The notes beneath the pieces are model-generated. The model saw only the letters and a list, made by a program, of their open reading frames with translations, was not told the origin of the DNA and made no database searches. Below are positions 26,601-37,400 of a stretch of 64,000 nucleotides of DNA, one piece after another. The position numbers and the translations under genes are program-made. Location of the stretch: the NCBI GenBank assembly GCA_963966185.1, contig CAWZYM010000384.1:332001-396000 (forward strand), in the 5' to 3' direction. This DNA is from Rhabditoides inermis. Its lineage: Eukaryota > Nematoda > Chromadorea > Rhabditida > Rhabditidae. Numbering within the stretch: the stretch's first letter is position 1; each line of letters opens with the position of its first letter.

Positions 26601-29600
26601 ATTCAGCGTAAAAAGTTGTGTATAGGTGCTTAATTGTATCAAAATCGACCACCACAGGTGCGTGGGCTGCCCGTGTCAGTGACATCAGACATTACAACCA
26701 GCGCGGCAGCGCTGGTTGGTTTGTGTTAAGAATAGTCACGCGCTAGAATCGGCAAAAGGCGACTGAACGAAAGGTCCCTTAGAATCTTTGCGAGAACGAT
26801 GTGATGCTGATAGATGTTATCAGAATGTTAGAAAATGGTTAAGTTTCGATTTTGGTAACGCTAGCTGTTGTAGGAAGCGAGATACGCGCGCGCCCCCTGA
26901 GGGGCAGGCAATCTCCCGTGTACGAATGGTTTTCTAGGGGGGGGGGGGGTGCGGCGCGCACCGGCTGCCCCCAGCAGACAGGAGGTGCACAATCCGCACT
27001 GCCTGTGGATTGCACTGATATCGTTCAGATCGCGTGCCCACCCGTGTGCACAGTAGTGTGTGGTTAGCGATTGCGCCCGTTGAGATACATGGCTCGAGTT
27101 CGGTTCCGGATGGTGGCAAACTTTTTGTACTATATGATTTTTCATAGAAATGACATTGGGATTGTAAATTTTCCTATCAGCATTACCTAAACTTTTTTTT
27201 GCAAAATTTATACAATTTTGGACTCAACAAGATGGGTGAACTGTTGGATTTCTTAAAAAAAATGTTTTGTGGTTTATGTTAATGTAAATAGATTTATATG
27301 AAATCCAATAAAAGTACATTCATTATCTTTTAAAAGGACTTCCGTAAGAGAAGAGTTTGTGTTACCCAACGTAATGCAACAAAAGTTCATGCATTTTATC
27401 AATCGAAATAGTACACAAACCTGCTCCAATAGTTCAACAAGATATATATAATCGATCAGATACCGAAATCAATTTGCCGACGTACAACATTTGCTCGCAT
27501 TAGTTTTTTTTATTGCAGAAAGAACAGGTTTGTTTACTATTTCGATTGACAAAATGCATGAGCTTTTGTTGCATTACGTTGGGTAACACAAACTCTTCTT
27601 TTACGGAAGTCCTTTTAAAGGCACAGAGACGCTCAGTTTTTGACTTTGGTTAATGGCTTGACCCATAGAAACACGGAATAATCAAAGAAAACGCGAAAGA
27701 ACGGCGTTTCCTCGTTACTTACACGCTTACCAAAATGTGCACGTGCGAAGCTTGATGAGGCGAATTCGAACTTCGCGCCAAAATGCTTATCGTAAAGTTG
27801 AGCTCTGTGCGCATCTCGTCGATATGAGTTTGTCAAAACATGTCGTTATAGTGTTGTGGTAACGCTCACGGTTTGTGAACCATACTATGCCGGTTCGATT
27901 CCCGCCACGTGCTAACAGTTTTGCCAAGTTCTCATAAGTGAATTTCTATGAACCTTGGTAACGCTAAACGCCCCTGTGCCTTTAAAAGATAATTAGGATC
28001 GTTTGGGTCCTATCCAGCGGCGCGCAGAGCCGCTCGGCCCGCAGGGCCGCCAAAATCGCTTGTAAATCATTCAAATAATAAATCTTTCAGAGTTATATCA
28101 TGATATTGTCTCTAAATCGCCCGTTGAACAACTATAAACCAAAACAAAACATGAAACAATAGTTTAAGACCCAAAAATATGTTCGCTGGTTAGGTCTGCA
28201 CGTCTGTGAGGTATGCTGCTGGTCGCTGATTCGCTGAAAGACCCGCTCACTAGCCCCGCCCCCGCGCGCTCATTGGTTCGTGTTGCAAAATGTGTGCGGG
28301 AGAGCGCGATAATGTGCACACTGTTTGTGATTTGCGTAGTCGTTCACGCGCGTTGTATTGTTGTTGTTATTGGTGTTGTTTGATATATTTGTTGATTTAC
28401 TTTAAACAAATACTGATAGTTTCTGTGAAACTATCAGTACATTAACATTAATACATGATACATTGATACATAGATTGATACATTAACATTTGAAAAAAAA
28501 AAGAATTTTTTCGAAATTCAACAAAAGGACATTCATTCTCTTTTGAAAAGTACAAGCGTAAAGTACCTCTGTTTGGGTTTATCTCAATTCAACAAAAGCC
28601 CATGCATAAAACTATTATTTCTATTCTAAACTATAAACACAAACCTGCTCTCTCAAAACGATCATAAATACATTGACAATCAAATACCAAGATGAATATA
28701 CTATTGCACACACACATTCCATCACTCACATTCTATCAACCCGTTCATCAAATAAGTCATCTATCAAAAAGCTCTTGGATTTGTTTACATTCAAAAATAA
28801 TGAAAACATCATGGTAAACTAAACGATAGTTCTATAGTTGTTTATTGGTTTTCACAATACTTTCATAAGAAATAAGAAAATATATTATCTAGCCCTTATT
28901 GATAAATTATCGATAAAGTATACGTTTCTACATATCGTTTGAGAGAGCAGGTTTGTGTTTATAGTTTAGAATAGAAATAATAGTTTTATGCATGGGCTTT
29001 TGTTGAATTGAGATAAACCCAAACAGAGGTACTTTACGCTTGTACTTTTCAAAAGAGAATTATGTTGTTTGAGTGGTTCGGCGACTTGGTAACAATGGAC
29101 TGGTGGTCTGACATCTTCCTCAACGAGGGATTCGCGCAGTACTGGTACGCCAACGGAATCACCAACACCTTCCCCGAACAGGCTGACTACTCCATGGTGA
29201 AGATCTAAAACCTAAACAGATTTATATTTGATATGAGTTATAATATTTCATTTCAGGCCTACAACCGCTTCGAGATCACTGACATCGCTCTGGAGGTGGA
29301 CTGCACGCCTGGCTACGCCAAGCCAGTCATCTCCAATGATCCCCCCGTGTTCGGAGTGGAGCCGTACTACAAGGGATCGGCTCTGCTCAACCTGCTCTCT
29401 AACACCCTGTCGGCAGGCACTCTGCAGAAGGGACTGCGATACTACCTCAAGGTGAAAACAAGTCCGACTAGAGTAATCGGCATGCATTTCTGAAGTGTTA
29501 GGCGTTTTGAAGATACTAACGGCAATTTGTAGGCGAACCAGTTCTCGATGGGTTCCCCGGAGTCCCTGTGGGCGTCGTTGTCGCGTGCTGCGAAGGAGGA

Positions 29601-31938
29601 TGGAGTGGTGGACTGGAATGGAAACGCGCTGGATGTCGCCACATTCATGCATCCCTACACTCTCAATGTGAGTGGCATTCCATGCTTGAAAACCGTTTAT
29701 TCATTTCTGTCTGGTTCGGTCTACAAATATTTGTTTGGTCAATGGTACTTCCTTCAGACCTCCTACCCGATCATTCGCACATCCACGAACAACGGCATCG
29801 TCTCGTACACACAGCAATCGTGCATGAACAACAGTACGTGTGTTGTTGCTGTTCAGTTGAACTTGTGTCAATGATTCTGGATAATGTTCATCTTCCAGAC
29901 GTGACGTGGTACATCCCGCTGCACTCGCAATCGCAGCACTCCAACGTGTCCATGCACTGGTTCACGTGAGTATATGATAATTACATCTCTTCCTTTGCAT
30001 ACCTTCACATTCAGCGGCCCGTCTGGCTCGAACTCGTTCTGGTCGCGTGCGGTGGGCAGTGCCTGGCAGGTGGACAATGTGGCTGCCTCGTCCTTCGCAC
30101 GCGTCCTCTATGATGACCAGACATGGCAGCCCATCCTCGCTCAACTACTCGCCGATCCCACTGCCATCGACCAGGCAACCAGGGCCTCCCTCCTATCCGA
30201 CATGTACAACTTTGCACGGTGAGTGCGCCTACGCAAGTGTTATCGAAACATCTATCGAAAAGCGTTTAACAATGCAAATTTGATTTTAATAAGATGTTTC
30301 AGAGAACTCGTTTAGAGACTGACCCATATTTACTACGAAATTGATACTTTCAGTCTCGGCCTCGTGTCGTACTCTGCCTTCCTCGACCTGACTCGCTACC
30401 TGGTGAAGGAGTCCGAATTGATGCCTTGGCGGGTCGCCGCGCCAGCTCTTCAGGATCTCGTGGCCACATACAAGACACACAGTGCCGGCGCGTTGCTGAA
30501 CAAGTACATTCTGTCTCTGCTGACAGCGGATGCGCCCAAGCACACCATGTGGAAGGCGACTGGAAAGTGGAGCAACGAGTTAGTACTTATACTTGGCCAC
30601 TAGTCTTGGCCACTAGTTGGCCACTAGTGGCCACTAGTCTGCTCAAGAATCCTATGCATGTTTCAAAACAAAAGTTCAAAAAAAACATGGATAGAAACAG
30701 TGATTCCAGTTCACTTTCCGCCCGTCTGTCGACTCTGGCGTGCCAGCTGGGTTCGACCGACTGCCGGGACAAGGCGCAGTCCATGTTCGCGTCCTTCCAA
30801 CACAACTGCGGGGGACAGATCGACGGGGTCGGGGTTTGCGCCAGGGGGTCAGTCCGCACTCATAACACTATTTTAGATTACTTGATTACCCTATGTAATA
30901 GTTTCACGCTATCGATTGGAATGCTGCAAACGAGTTCGTCTTGAATTGGGAACTTGCAGTCTCTCGCCGGACCTCCGCGCGATCGCGTACTGCGAGGGAG
31001 TGCGAGCCAATCGCGCCTCCTTCTACTCCATACAGACATTCTACGACTACTATCAGAAGCTCAACGTGTACTTCAAGAACGACGCGACTGCGCTGCTCAA
31101 TGCACTCACATGTACCGATGGCACACTGCTGACTAGGTGAGCTCTGCACACTTGAAACAATATGATGACAAATGGCAGTTACCTGACACATTCACCACAC
31201 TTTTCTAGAACTGTACTGTACGACCATGTTGTTGTAGTATGATCCGCAACACTCTCAACGGCAAGTACCCGGTAGATGTTCTGGGATACGTAGCCAACAA
31301 CGACGACTCGGCTATGGTAAAGTTGATATTTGATAATTTTGTAAAATGACGTACGGGATACGGGATAGCGGAATCCAAAATCTGATCAGTAAAACTTACA
31401 TGGACTGGAATCGTGTTGATAACGGAAATACGTTGAGGCTCTATACAGCTATCTGTTGACATACCCGTCGAGTGTTATCCTGGGAGTGACAGACTTCTCG
31501 GCATATGTAGACGCAATGGTACAGGGATGGAGCTCGGAGCAGCAGGCTATGTTGGTACGTGCAAGGTACCTCTCTCTCTCCCTTTCTCTTTCTCTCTCTC
31601 TCTCTCCCTCTTGCTCTCTCTTTCTCTCTCTTTCTCTCCCTCTTGCTCTCTCTTTCTCTCTCTTTCTCTCTTTCTCCTCGCTCAACATTGTTGTTCTTAT
31701 CCATCATATCAATAGAACGTCAATCGTTACAGACTATCGAAACATAACCGCGACAACCTGACACGAGTGAAATGTCTCATTCCAGCTCGACTCGTTGTTG
31801 ACTGCCCCCTTCTCCTCGCAGTTCTCCCCCTTTGATAAGCAGTCCATCAAGAAGGCAGCCGCCACCGTCCGGTCCAATGCCAAATGGATCGCCGCCCACC
31901 CAGACATTCAACAGTGGCTCACCACACATGTGCAATGA
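16010..31938 (+). CDS. Tandem-module M1 (gluzincin) aminopeptidase, secreted
   Basis: One 54-exon model encodes 1848 residues. A signal peptide starts [16 protein letters not shown]. Two complete M1 modules follow. Module 1 has GAMENWG (332-338), HELAH (368-372), the third zinc ligand E391 exactly 18 residues on, and the transition-state Tyr449. Module 2 has GAMENWG (1245-1251), HETVH (1281-1285), E1304 again 18 residues on, and Tyr1364. Both should therefore be active zinc exopeptidases. Neither module shows a membrane anchor, so the enzyme is probably secreted, perhaps digestive or at a cell surface. The modules are joined in frame through exons 31-32 with no start, signal peptide or poly(A) site between. 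A similarly long worm protein, C. elegans T16G12.1, is known from memory. Introns 1 and 4 have GC donors. Intron 42 (26050-29073) carries several mobile elements. Confidence 0.92.
22755..22873. repeat. CT/CTTT microsatellite after the exon 28 donor
   Basis: The tract begins about eight bases after the GTGCGT 5' splice site and shows a CTTTCT-type sub-array in the middle. A similar tract (31568-31677) follows the exon 53 donor at 31554. Confidence 0.9.
24261..24376. mobile_element. Small foldback (MITE-like) element in aminopeptidase intron 33
   Basis: Ends 24261-24281 (starting CGTGTTCAGTCTCTTCG) and 24357-24376 are inverted copies, and the inner halves also pair imperfectly through TTCGAA-rich sequence. 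At about 116 bp it fits a miniature inverted-repeat element. No coding capacity; target duplication not resolved. Confidence 0.65.
26289..26675. mobile_element. Palindromic element with a tRNA-like tip (in aminopeptidase intron 42)
   Basis: The terminal inverted repeats start CA(C)-GGGCAGCCCACGCACC and continue inward, with few mismatches, through nearly the whole element: arms 26289 to about 26430 and about 26512 to 26675. The unpaired centre is a 72-nt tRNA-like sequence. Non-coding, so non-autonomous. The flanking duplication is not clear. Confidence 0.75.
26436..26507 (+). pseudogene. tRNA-like sequence at the tip of the palindrome
   Basis: At 72 nt, its 8-nt ends CAGCGGCG and CGCCGTTG pair with one G-T. 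It has an A-box-like GGAATGGTTAGTGAG region, a T-loop-like GGTTCTATCC and a five-pair anticodon-like stem. The anticodon loop is enlarged, so no amino acid can be assigned. Pol III promoter elements may be retained. Confidence 0.45.
27334..27614. mobile_element. Foldback MITE with TTAA target duplication (element A)
   Basis: Arms of roughly 100 bp start AAGGACTTCCGTAAGAG and end with its inverse. TTAA flanks both ends (27330-27333 and 27615-27618), as in piggyBac-type insertions. The right TTAA is shared with element B. No coding capacity. Confidence 0.75.
27619..27981 (+). mobile_element. TTAA-flanked tRNA-carrying element B, copy 1
   Basis: This 363-bp element begins AGGCACAG and ends CTGTGCCT, flanked by TTAA (27615-27618 and 27982-27985). 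A second copy of exactly 363 bp with scattered substitutions lies at 32018-32380, also between TTAA sites. Inside is a tRNA-like block at about 27842-27910 with TAGTG..GTGGTAACG and a perfect GGTTCGATTCC B box. A GTG anticodon (His) is one possible reading, but the stem is irregular. The TTAA site suggests mobilisation by a piggyBac-like transposase; that is inference. Confidence 0.8.
27997..28060 (+). repeat. 64-bp GC-rich repeat module, copy 2
   Basis: Nearly identical to 12388-12451 and begins 12 bases after the TTAA that closes element B. Confidence 0.8.
28535..29060. mobile_element. Foldback element C abutting the exon 43 acceptor
   Basis: Inverted arms of about 130 bp (28535-28665 and 28934-29060) start ATTCTCTTTTGAAAAGTAC and flank an AT-rich centre. 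The outer sequence resembles the end of element A (27304-27350), so the two families may be related. The element ends 13 bases before exon 43 of the aminopeptidase gene, so it supplies the branch-point region of that intron. No coding capacity. Confidence 0.75.
30594..30637. repeat. Tandem repeat of a TGGCCACTAG unit
   Basis: Four copies of an 11-bp unit, partly self-complementary (CACTAGTGG), lie in the intron after exon 49. Confidence 0.8.
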
Positions 31939-32821
31939 TGACAAGTAGACAAGCAAGACTGTTATGTACTTATTTATACTGCCGTTGTTTCAATTTTGGA
32001 TAAAGTATATGTATTAAAGCAACAGAGGCGCTTAGTTTTTGACTTTGGTTTATGGCTTGACCCATAGAAACACGAAATAATCAAAGAAAACGCGAAAGAA
32101 CGGCGTTTCCTCGTTACCTACACGCTTACCAAAATGTGCACGTGCGAAGCTTGGTAAGGCGAATTCGAACTTCGCGCCAAAATGCTTATCGTAAAGTTGA
32201 GCTCTGTGCGCATCTCGTCGGTATGAGGTTGTCAGAACAAGTCGTTATAGTGTTGTGGTAACGCTCACGGTTTGTGAACCATACTATGCCGGTTCGATTC
32301 CCGCCACGTGCAAACAGTTTTGCCCAGTTCTCATAAGTGAATTTCGATGAACCTTGGTAACGCTAAACGCCCCTGTGCCTTTAACGTGAATCTGAAATTT
32401 GCATGCAAAGGATCCCACAAGGTGCGCGGGAATGTAAAACGACTTTGAAATGTATTTTCCCTAAATCCGAATATGGTTCGTCGAAAACTGTAATCGATTT
32501 GTCTAATTCACTACCTATAGATGCGGAGTCCCAATTGCAAAACTACAAGACCGAGGAGCGATTGCTTCACCCACACAACAACCCTTGCTTATGCGAACCC
32601 TCGAATATATGCTGTGTGAGTTGTGGCATCAGTTAGTGGAAACACTCACCTCTGTTCCAGTCAATCAACGCTCTTTCTCTCTCTCTCACTCTCAGTCAGT
32701 GACCAACTTTGAAATTGGAGAGGAAAAACGAGGGATACACGCAGTTGCGTCTAGACTAAAGGTGCGCCCGCGCGGTCTTTCGGTCGGTCACACATTAGCA
32801 GTCCCCCCTCAAACTTCCGAC
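31939..32821. other. Intergenic region carrying element B copy 2
   Basis: The 3' flank of the aminopeptidase gene is followed within 80 bp by the TTAA-flanked element. The remaining roughly 440 bp before 32822 hold only short open frames and a CT-rich patch near 32670. No other gene was seen. Confidence 0.6.
32018..32380 (+). mobile_element. TTAA-flanked tRNA-carrying element B, copy 2
   Basis: Same length and orientation as 27619-27981, flanked by TTAA at 32014-32017 and 32381-32384. The 5' end reads AGCAACAGAGG rather than AGGCACAGAG. The tRNA-like block is at about 32241-32310 and is more conserved between copies than the flanks appear to be. Confidence 0.8.
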
Positions 32822-33179
32822 ATGCAGGTGTTCTGGATACTGGCACTCGCCTCCGCAATCGGCTATGCGCACTACACCAACGGTCAGCTCACCCTTATCC
32901 GCATCTTCCTCCGACAAGTACAAGTACAAGCTGTTTTAGATGTGCTGATCGAAAAACACCAAATGCGCTCGAGATCATACGAGAATGATTGGGAAGCGAA
33001 GGATGATGTGAGTGGGAGAGAGAAGGTGCGAGAGAAGGAGGGAGGGAGGGAGAGGAGAGAGATAACCCAATTATAGTGCAACTTCTCTCTGTGGATCGTG
33101 GAAGGGGACATCAACATGTCGATGGAGCCGGAACAGCGCTTCATCAGGTTCTTCCAGAACGTGAGCCTCTCTCTCTCTT

Positions 33180-33235
<56 letters not shown>

Positions 33236-34404
33236 CCTATCGTCTTTGAGATTTACTATATTTCTTATCAGTATCACGACCTCTTCAACAGACACGGAAT
33301 GGAAACGGCCTGTAAACTCCTGATCAAGGCGAGTGAGAGAGGGGGAGAAATAGAGAGAGGAAGAGACGAGGATAAGAGGGAAAAGAGAGAAAGGGGAGAG
33401 GGAGAGAAAGAGAGAAAGGGGAGAGGGAGAGAAAGAGAGAAAGAGAGAAAGAGAGAAAGAGAGAAAGAGAGAAAGAGAGAAAGAGAGAAAGAGAGAAAGA
33501 GAGAAAGAGAGAAAGAGAGAAAGAGAGAAAGAGAGAAAGAGAGAAAGAGAGAAAGAGAGAAAGAGAGAGAGAGAGAGAGAAGAGAGAAAGAGAGAAAAGA
33601 GAGAAGAGAGAAGAGAGAAAGAGAGAAAGAGAGAAAGAGAGAAAGAGAGAAAGAGAGAAAGAGAGAAGAGAGAGAAAGAGAGAAGAAGAGAAAGGAGAAA
33701 GAGAGAAAGAGAGAAAGAGAAGAAAGAAGAGAAAGAGAGAAAGAGAGAAGAGAGAGAAAGAGAGAAAGAGAGAAAGAGAGAAAGAGAGAAAGAGAGAAAG
33801 AGAGAAAGAGAGAAAGAGAGAAAGAGAGAAAGAGAGAAAGAGAGAAAGAGGAGAAAGAGAGAAAGAGAGAAAGAGGAGAAAGAGAGAAGAGAGAAAGAGA
33901 GAAGAGAAAGAGAGAAAGAGAGAAAGAGAGAAAGAGAGAAAGAGAGAAGAGGAGAAAGAGAGAAAGAGAGAAAGAGAGAAAGAGAGAGAAGAGAGAAAGA
34001 TGAGAAGAGAAGAGAGAAGAGAGAAAGAGAGAAAGAGAGAAGAGAGAAGAGAGAAAGAGAGAAAGAGAGAAAGAGTCCGTGTCTAGATGAAACAGTCCTC
34101 TTCGGGCCGCTTCGAGTGTGTCGTTTTCTCTCGGGTGTCTAACGCCACTGCGACGTTCGAGCACTACAAAAATGCGGTGAGTGTGTTGTTATACAAAAAG
34201 GTAAAGTCTGACCTCTAATTCACAACTGAACTGCTCTCGAAAGCGTTTCATGCACAGTTCTTTACGCCAAGGCACAACTATTCCATGCACGACTCTTTCA
34301 GTAACCTAGTTGTGATGTTTCAGTCACTGGTGGGTGTGAAACAGTACCCGCACGTCATCTCCCGTCACGAGCCATACAGGGTGGACAAGCCGGAGTGCTA
34401 CTAG
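32822..34404 (+). CDS. Small secreted protein of unknown function (146 aa)
   Basis: Exons: 32822-32882, 32940-33007, 33077-33160, 33272-33328, 34087-34176, 34324-34404. The signal peptide starts MQVFWILALASAIGY. The mature part is about 128 residues with cysteines in CNFSLW, ETACKLL, FECVV and at the end (KPECY), which suggests disulfides. No family was recognised; a worm-specific secreted protein is likely. Exon 4 ends in a GC donor (AAG|GCGAGT). The intron that follows is a 750-bp GA-rich satellite, and exon 5 opens after TCTAG. The gene is followed 3 kb later by another small secreted gene (37458-38731) of similar size and exon number, without obvious sequence similarity. Confidence 0.7.
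33329..34074. repeat. GAAAGA-type satellite filling an intron, about 740 bp
   Basis: Purine-only tandem array, mostly a six-base AGAGAA/GAGAAA unit with GAGA and GAAGA variants. It starts at the GC donor of the preceding exon and runs to within 12 bases of the next exon. The long Lys/Arg/Glu and Leu/Ser/Phe open frames across it are repeat artefacts. A CT array also follows the previous donor (33167-33236). Confidence 0.95.
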
Positions 34405-37400
34405 CGCCATCCCTCAGTCGCCATCTTTTCAAAGTTTTAAAGGATATTCCAGATTCAAAGATATATCAGGTTTTGTATCAAGTTAGTTGACGTTACCAAG
34501 CTCAGCCACCCACCCAGGAACCAGACTACCTCACGTTTTACCAGACTACCTCACGTTTGCTTCATTGGCATATGTTTTGTGTTATAAAGATTATGAACTG
34601 CGCCATTGCAGTTTGTTGTAGAATCGATACGATAAAGAGCTTATGTTTTACGTGTGTACATGTCATTGCAAAATGTATTGTATTGCTCGAATGAACAGTT
34701 CGAAGTTCGAACTACTCAGTGGCTTTGAAAGCACTAAACAAGACGACACGCTCGAACCGGCCCGAGAAAGACTGATTCATGTATACACTGGATTCCCTCT
34801 TCTCTCTTCACATTATACATAAATAGAGGAGGCATATTGGCCTCAATAATTTCTGGATAGTCTGCGAGCTATGATTATTGTGATGTGATCTTTGTGAGAC
34901 GAAAAACTTCTGAAATACTCTCATTAAAGGATTTATCCGGTCAATCTTGCCTGATCTTCAGGTTGGGGCCGCTTTTGTTCTCACCTTCTTTTGAAATTGT
35001 ATCAACGTGGAAAAATTGTTTGTATTTTTAACATTTTTTTCTGCACAAACAGAACTTCAAAACTCGTCTTCATTGAAGAAAACGAAATCGACCCCATCCT
35101 GAAGATCAGGGAATAATACATTGTCCGGATACATCCAACCAAAGGAATTTCGACGTTATACATAAATACAGGAGGCATATTGGTATTTCGACGTAATCAT
35201 AAAAGCTACGTATTTTCTCTTCCCCTCCTTCCCTCTTTCGCGCTCTGGACCTCTCCCTGACTCACTCTCTCATGAGGTACACGGAGTTTTTTCTCTACCC
35301 GCTATCACTATATGATATATTTTTAACTCTCATAACCTCTCTCTACTTGTTTATTCTTTTCCTCTCCAACCCTCCTTCTCTTTTTTCCCATGACCACCTT
35401 TTATAACTTGTCAACTATCTTCCATCGGGTACACACCTCATATTGTACAGCGCTTGAGGTTACGTATGAAAATAACCACTTTGTATCTTTTGTTTTGCGT
35501 CTTTTGTCCGTTTGTATAGCTCATTCACAATCAGTCTCAATATTTTGTATTTGAGTGAGGCTTTTCAACGTCATGTTTTGCTTTGAATCGCGAGTTCTAT
35601 GCTTTGTAATATCAGGGTCACTTGGTAGTTGCCTGCATAGCGCAGCTGATGCATCGCGAAGCGCAAACGCAAAAGATTTTTCAGACCAAAACGCCTCCAT
35701 TCTTGTGGTTCGTACTTTTCTAATCTTTGTTTGATTTATTTCGAACTGTTTCTGTTGTTCAAGTATTGGTATAATTATTATAACAAAACAAAAATAACAC
35801 TTTGTCCATTACAAATACATTAAAATTAAAATTAAAATCAGTATCACCTTACTCTAATCAAACCGCAGAATAAATTTCGCCTAGATAAAATTTTCTCTAT
35901 GGTAATGACAATATTCCGGCGAATTGCGCTCGACCGAAACCGGCTGGCACTCCGCCTTGCAAATCACTTAAGGGTGTTCTTAGATGGACTTTAACCCTGA
36001 ACTATCGTTCGGGTTGGTCCAAAGAAGGTCCAAACAAGCCCCGAACAGCTTTGTTTTCAATGGGAAACTGTTGGCCCAAACACCTCCTATTGAGGTCAAA
36101 CTTTGCCCGAACACGTCCGAACATCGCTCGGCAGCCCCAAACAACCCCGAACTATTCACCCAAAACAATGAAAGGAGAGAGAATTGCTTGGAATTCTCTG
36201 GGTCCCGAAACGAGTGACCTTTTATGTGAGAATAGAGTATGATAGCATGACATCATGCCAGCCTGCGCGACCGCTCGGTCGAAACAGCTGATCGACTGCG
36301 ATGAGAAAACGGATGTTTGTGAAGTTCTTGTTGATAATATCACTATGTTTGGAGATTTGTCACTGACTTTTTTGTGAATTGTACTCCCTATATATGCCTT
36401 CTCTTTGTGTGATTCGTGTGATATGCCTTGGGGCTCCAGTTTCCTCCATTTCGAAATTGATTTCTGAATTCAATCACTTGATTATATATTTCAGGGGCTG
36501 ATGATTACATATCAGAGAAAGAAACACTATCAGAGCACATATCACTTGAAACAGGTCACAAGTTAATGAAGTAATGACAAAACAATCAAAACCAGAGCCA
36601 ACTTTCTACACGTTTTCTCATCGCTCGATCTGCTGTTTCGACCGAGCGCTCGCGCAGGCTGGCATGATGTCATGCTATCATACTCTATTCTCCCATGAAA
36701 GGTCACTCGTTTCGGGACCCAGAGAGTTCCAAGCAATTCTCTCTCCTTTCATTGTTTTGGGTGGATAGTTCGGGGTTGTTTGGGGCTGCCGAGCGATGTT
36801 CGGACGTGTTCGGGCAAAGTTTGCCCTCAATAAGAGGTGTTTGGGCCAACAGTTTCCCATTGAAAACGAGGCTGTTCGGGGCTTGTTTGGACCTTCTTTG
36901 GACCACCCCGAACGATAGTTCAGGGTAAAAGTGCATCTAAGAAGACCCTTTAGTGAACAACAAGTATGACTATCCCTTGATCCTATTCAGTGAAGTAAGC
37001 AAGCGCCTACCTACATAAAAGATTATGTTTATTCTTACTTAATGATTAGGTGATGCTTGGACATGGCCATAAATAATACTGGAAATCAAACCCAGGATTA
37101 CCAAACGTAAGAACCTAAGAACGTAAGCGGAAATCTGGGGTATGGAATGGGAAAAGATTGTATATAACATGTTGAATACTCCCATTTCCATCCTCTGTCA
37201 CATTCCTCCGCCTACCTCACTCTTTTGTCGGCAGCGGTCGTTGGTCTTTAATAAATGTACTAGTTCTAGAGTAATAGTGGAAATATGAGAACGCCAGCGT
37301 CATCGGTGATAATTATGCAAGCGTCATCAGTGCTAATCTCTATTATCTTTACCGGTTCTGAGTCTCACACTCAATCTTTTTGGCAACCGTGTCTCCGCTG

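Larger units (their letters stand above)
23798..31938 (+). other. Exons 32-54 of the aminopeptidase gene (module 2)
   Basis: Exons: 23798-23960, 24123-24231, 24500-24576, 24647-24753, 24873-24990, 25034-25098, 25296-25380, 25493-25555, 25599-25665, 25722-25791, 25959-26049, 29074-29196, 29257-29451, 29533-29667, 29758-29833, 29899-29965, 30015-30218, 30354-30578, 30710-30847, 30960-31136, 31238-31316, 31438-31554, 31786-31938. The intron at 25556-25598 is only 43 nt. The zinc motif is split by the 3-kb intron: HETVHQ ends exon 42 and WFGDLV opens exon 43. The acceptors before 29074 and 31438 end in TTGAG. The last was chosen over a nearby ACAG because only it keeps frame with the M1 C terminus. 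Confidence 0.85.

Noticed and set aside
33098..34164. Open frames of about 300 codons on both strands
   Set aside because: They run through a GAAAGA satellite and encode only Lys/Arg/Glu or Leu/Ser/Phe repeats.
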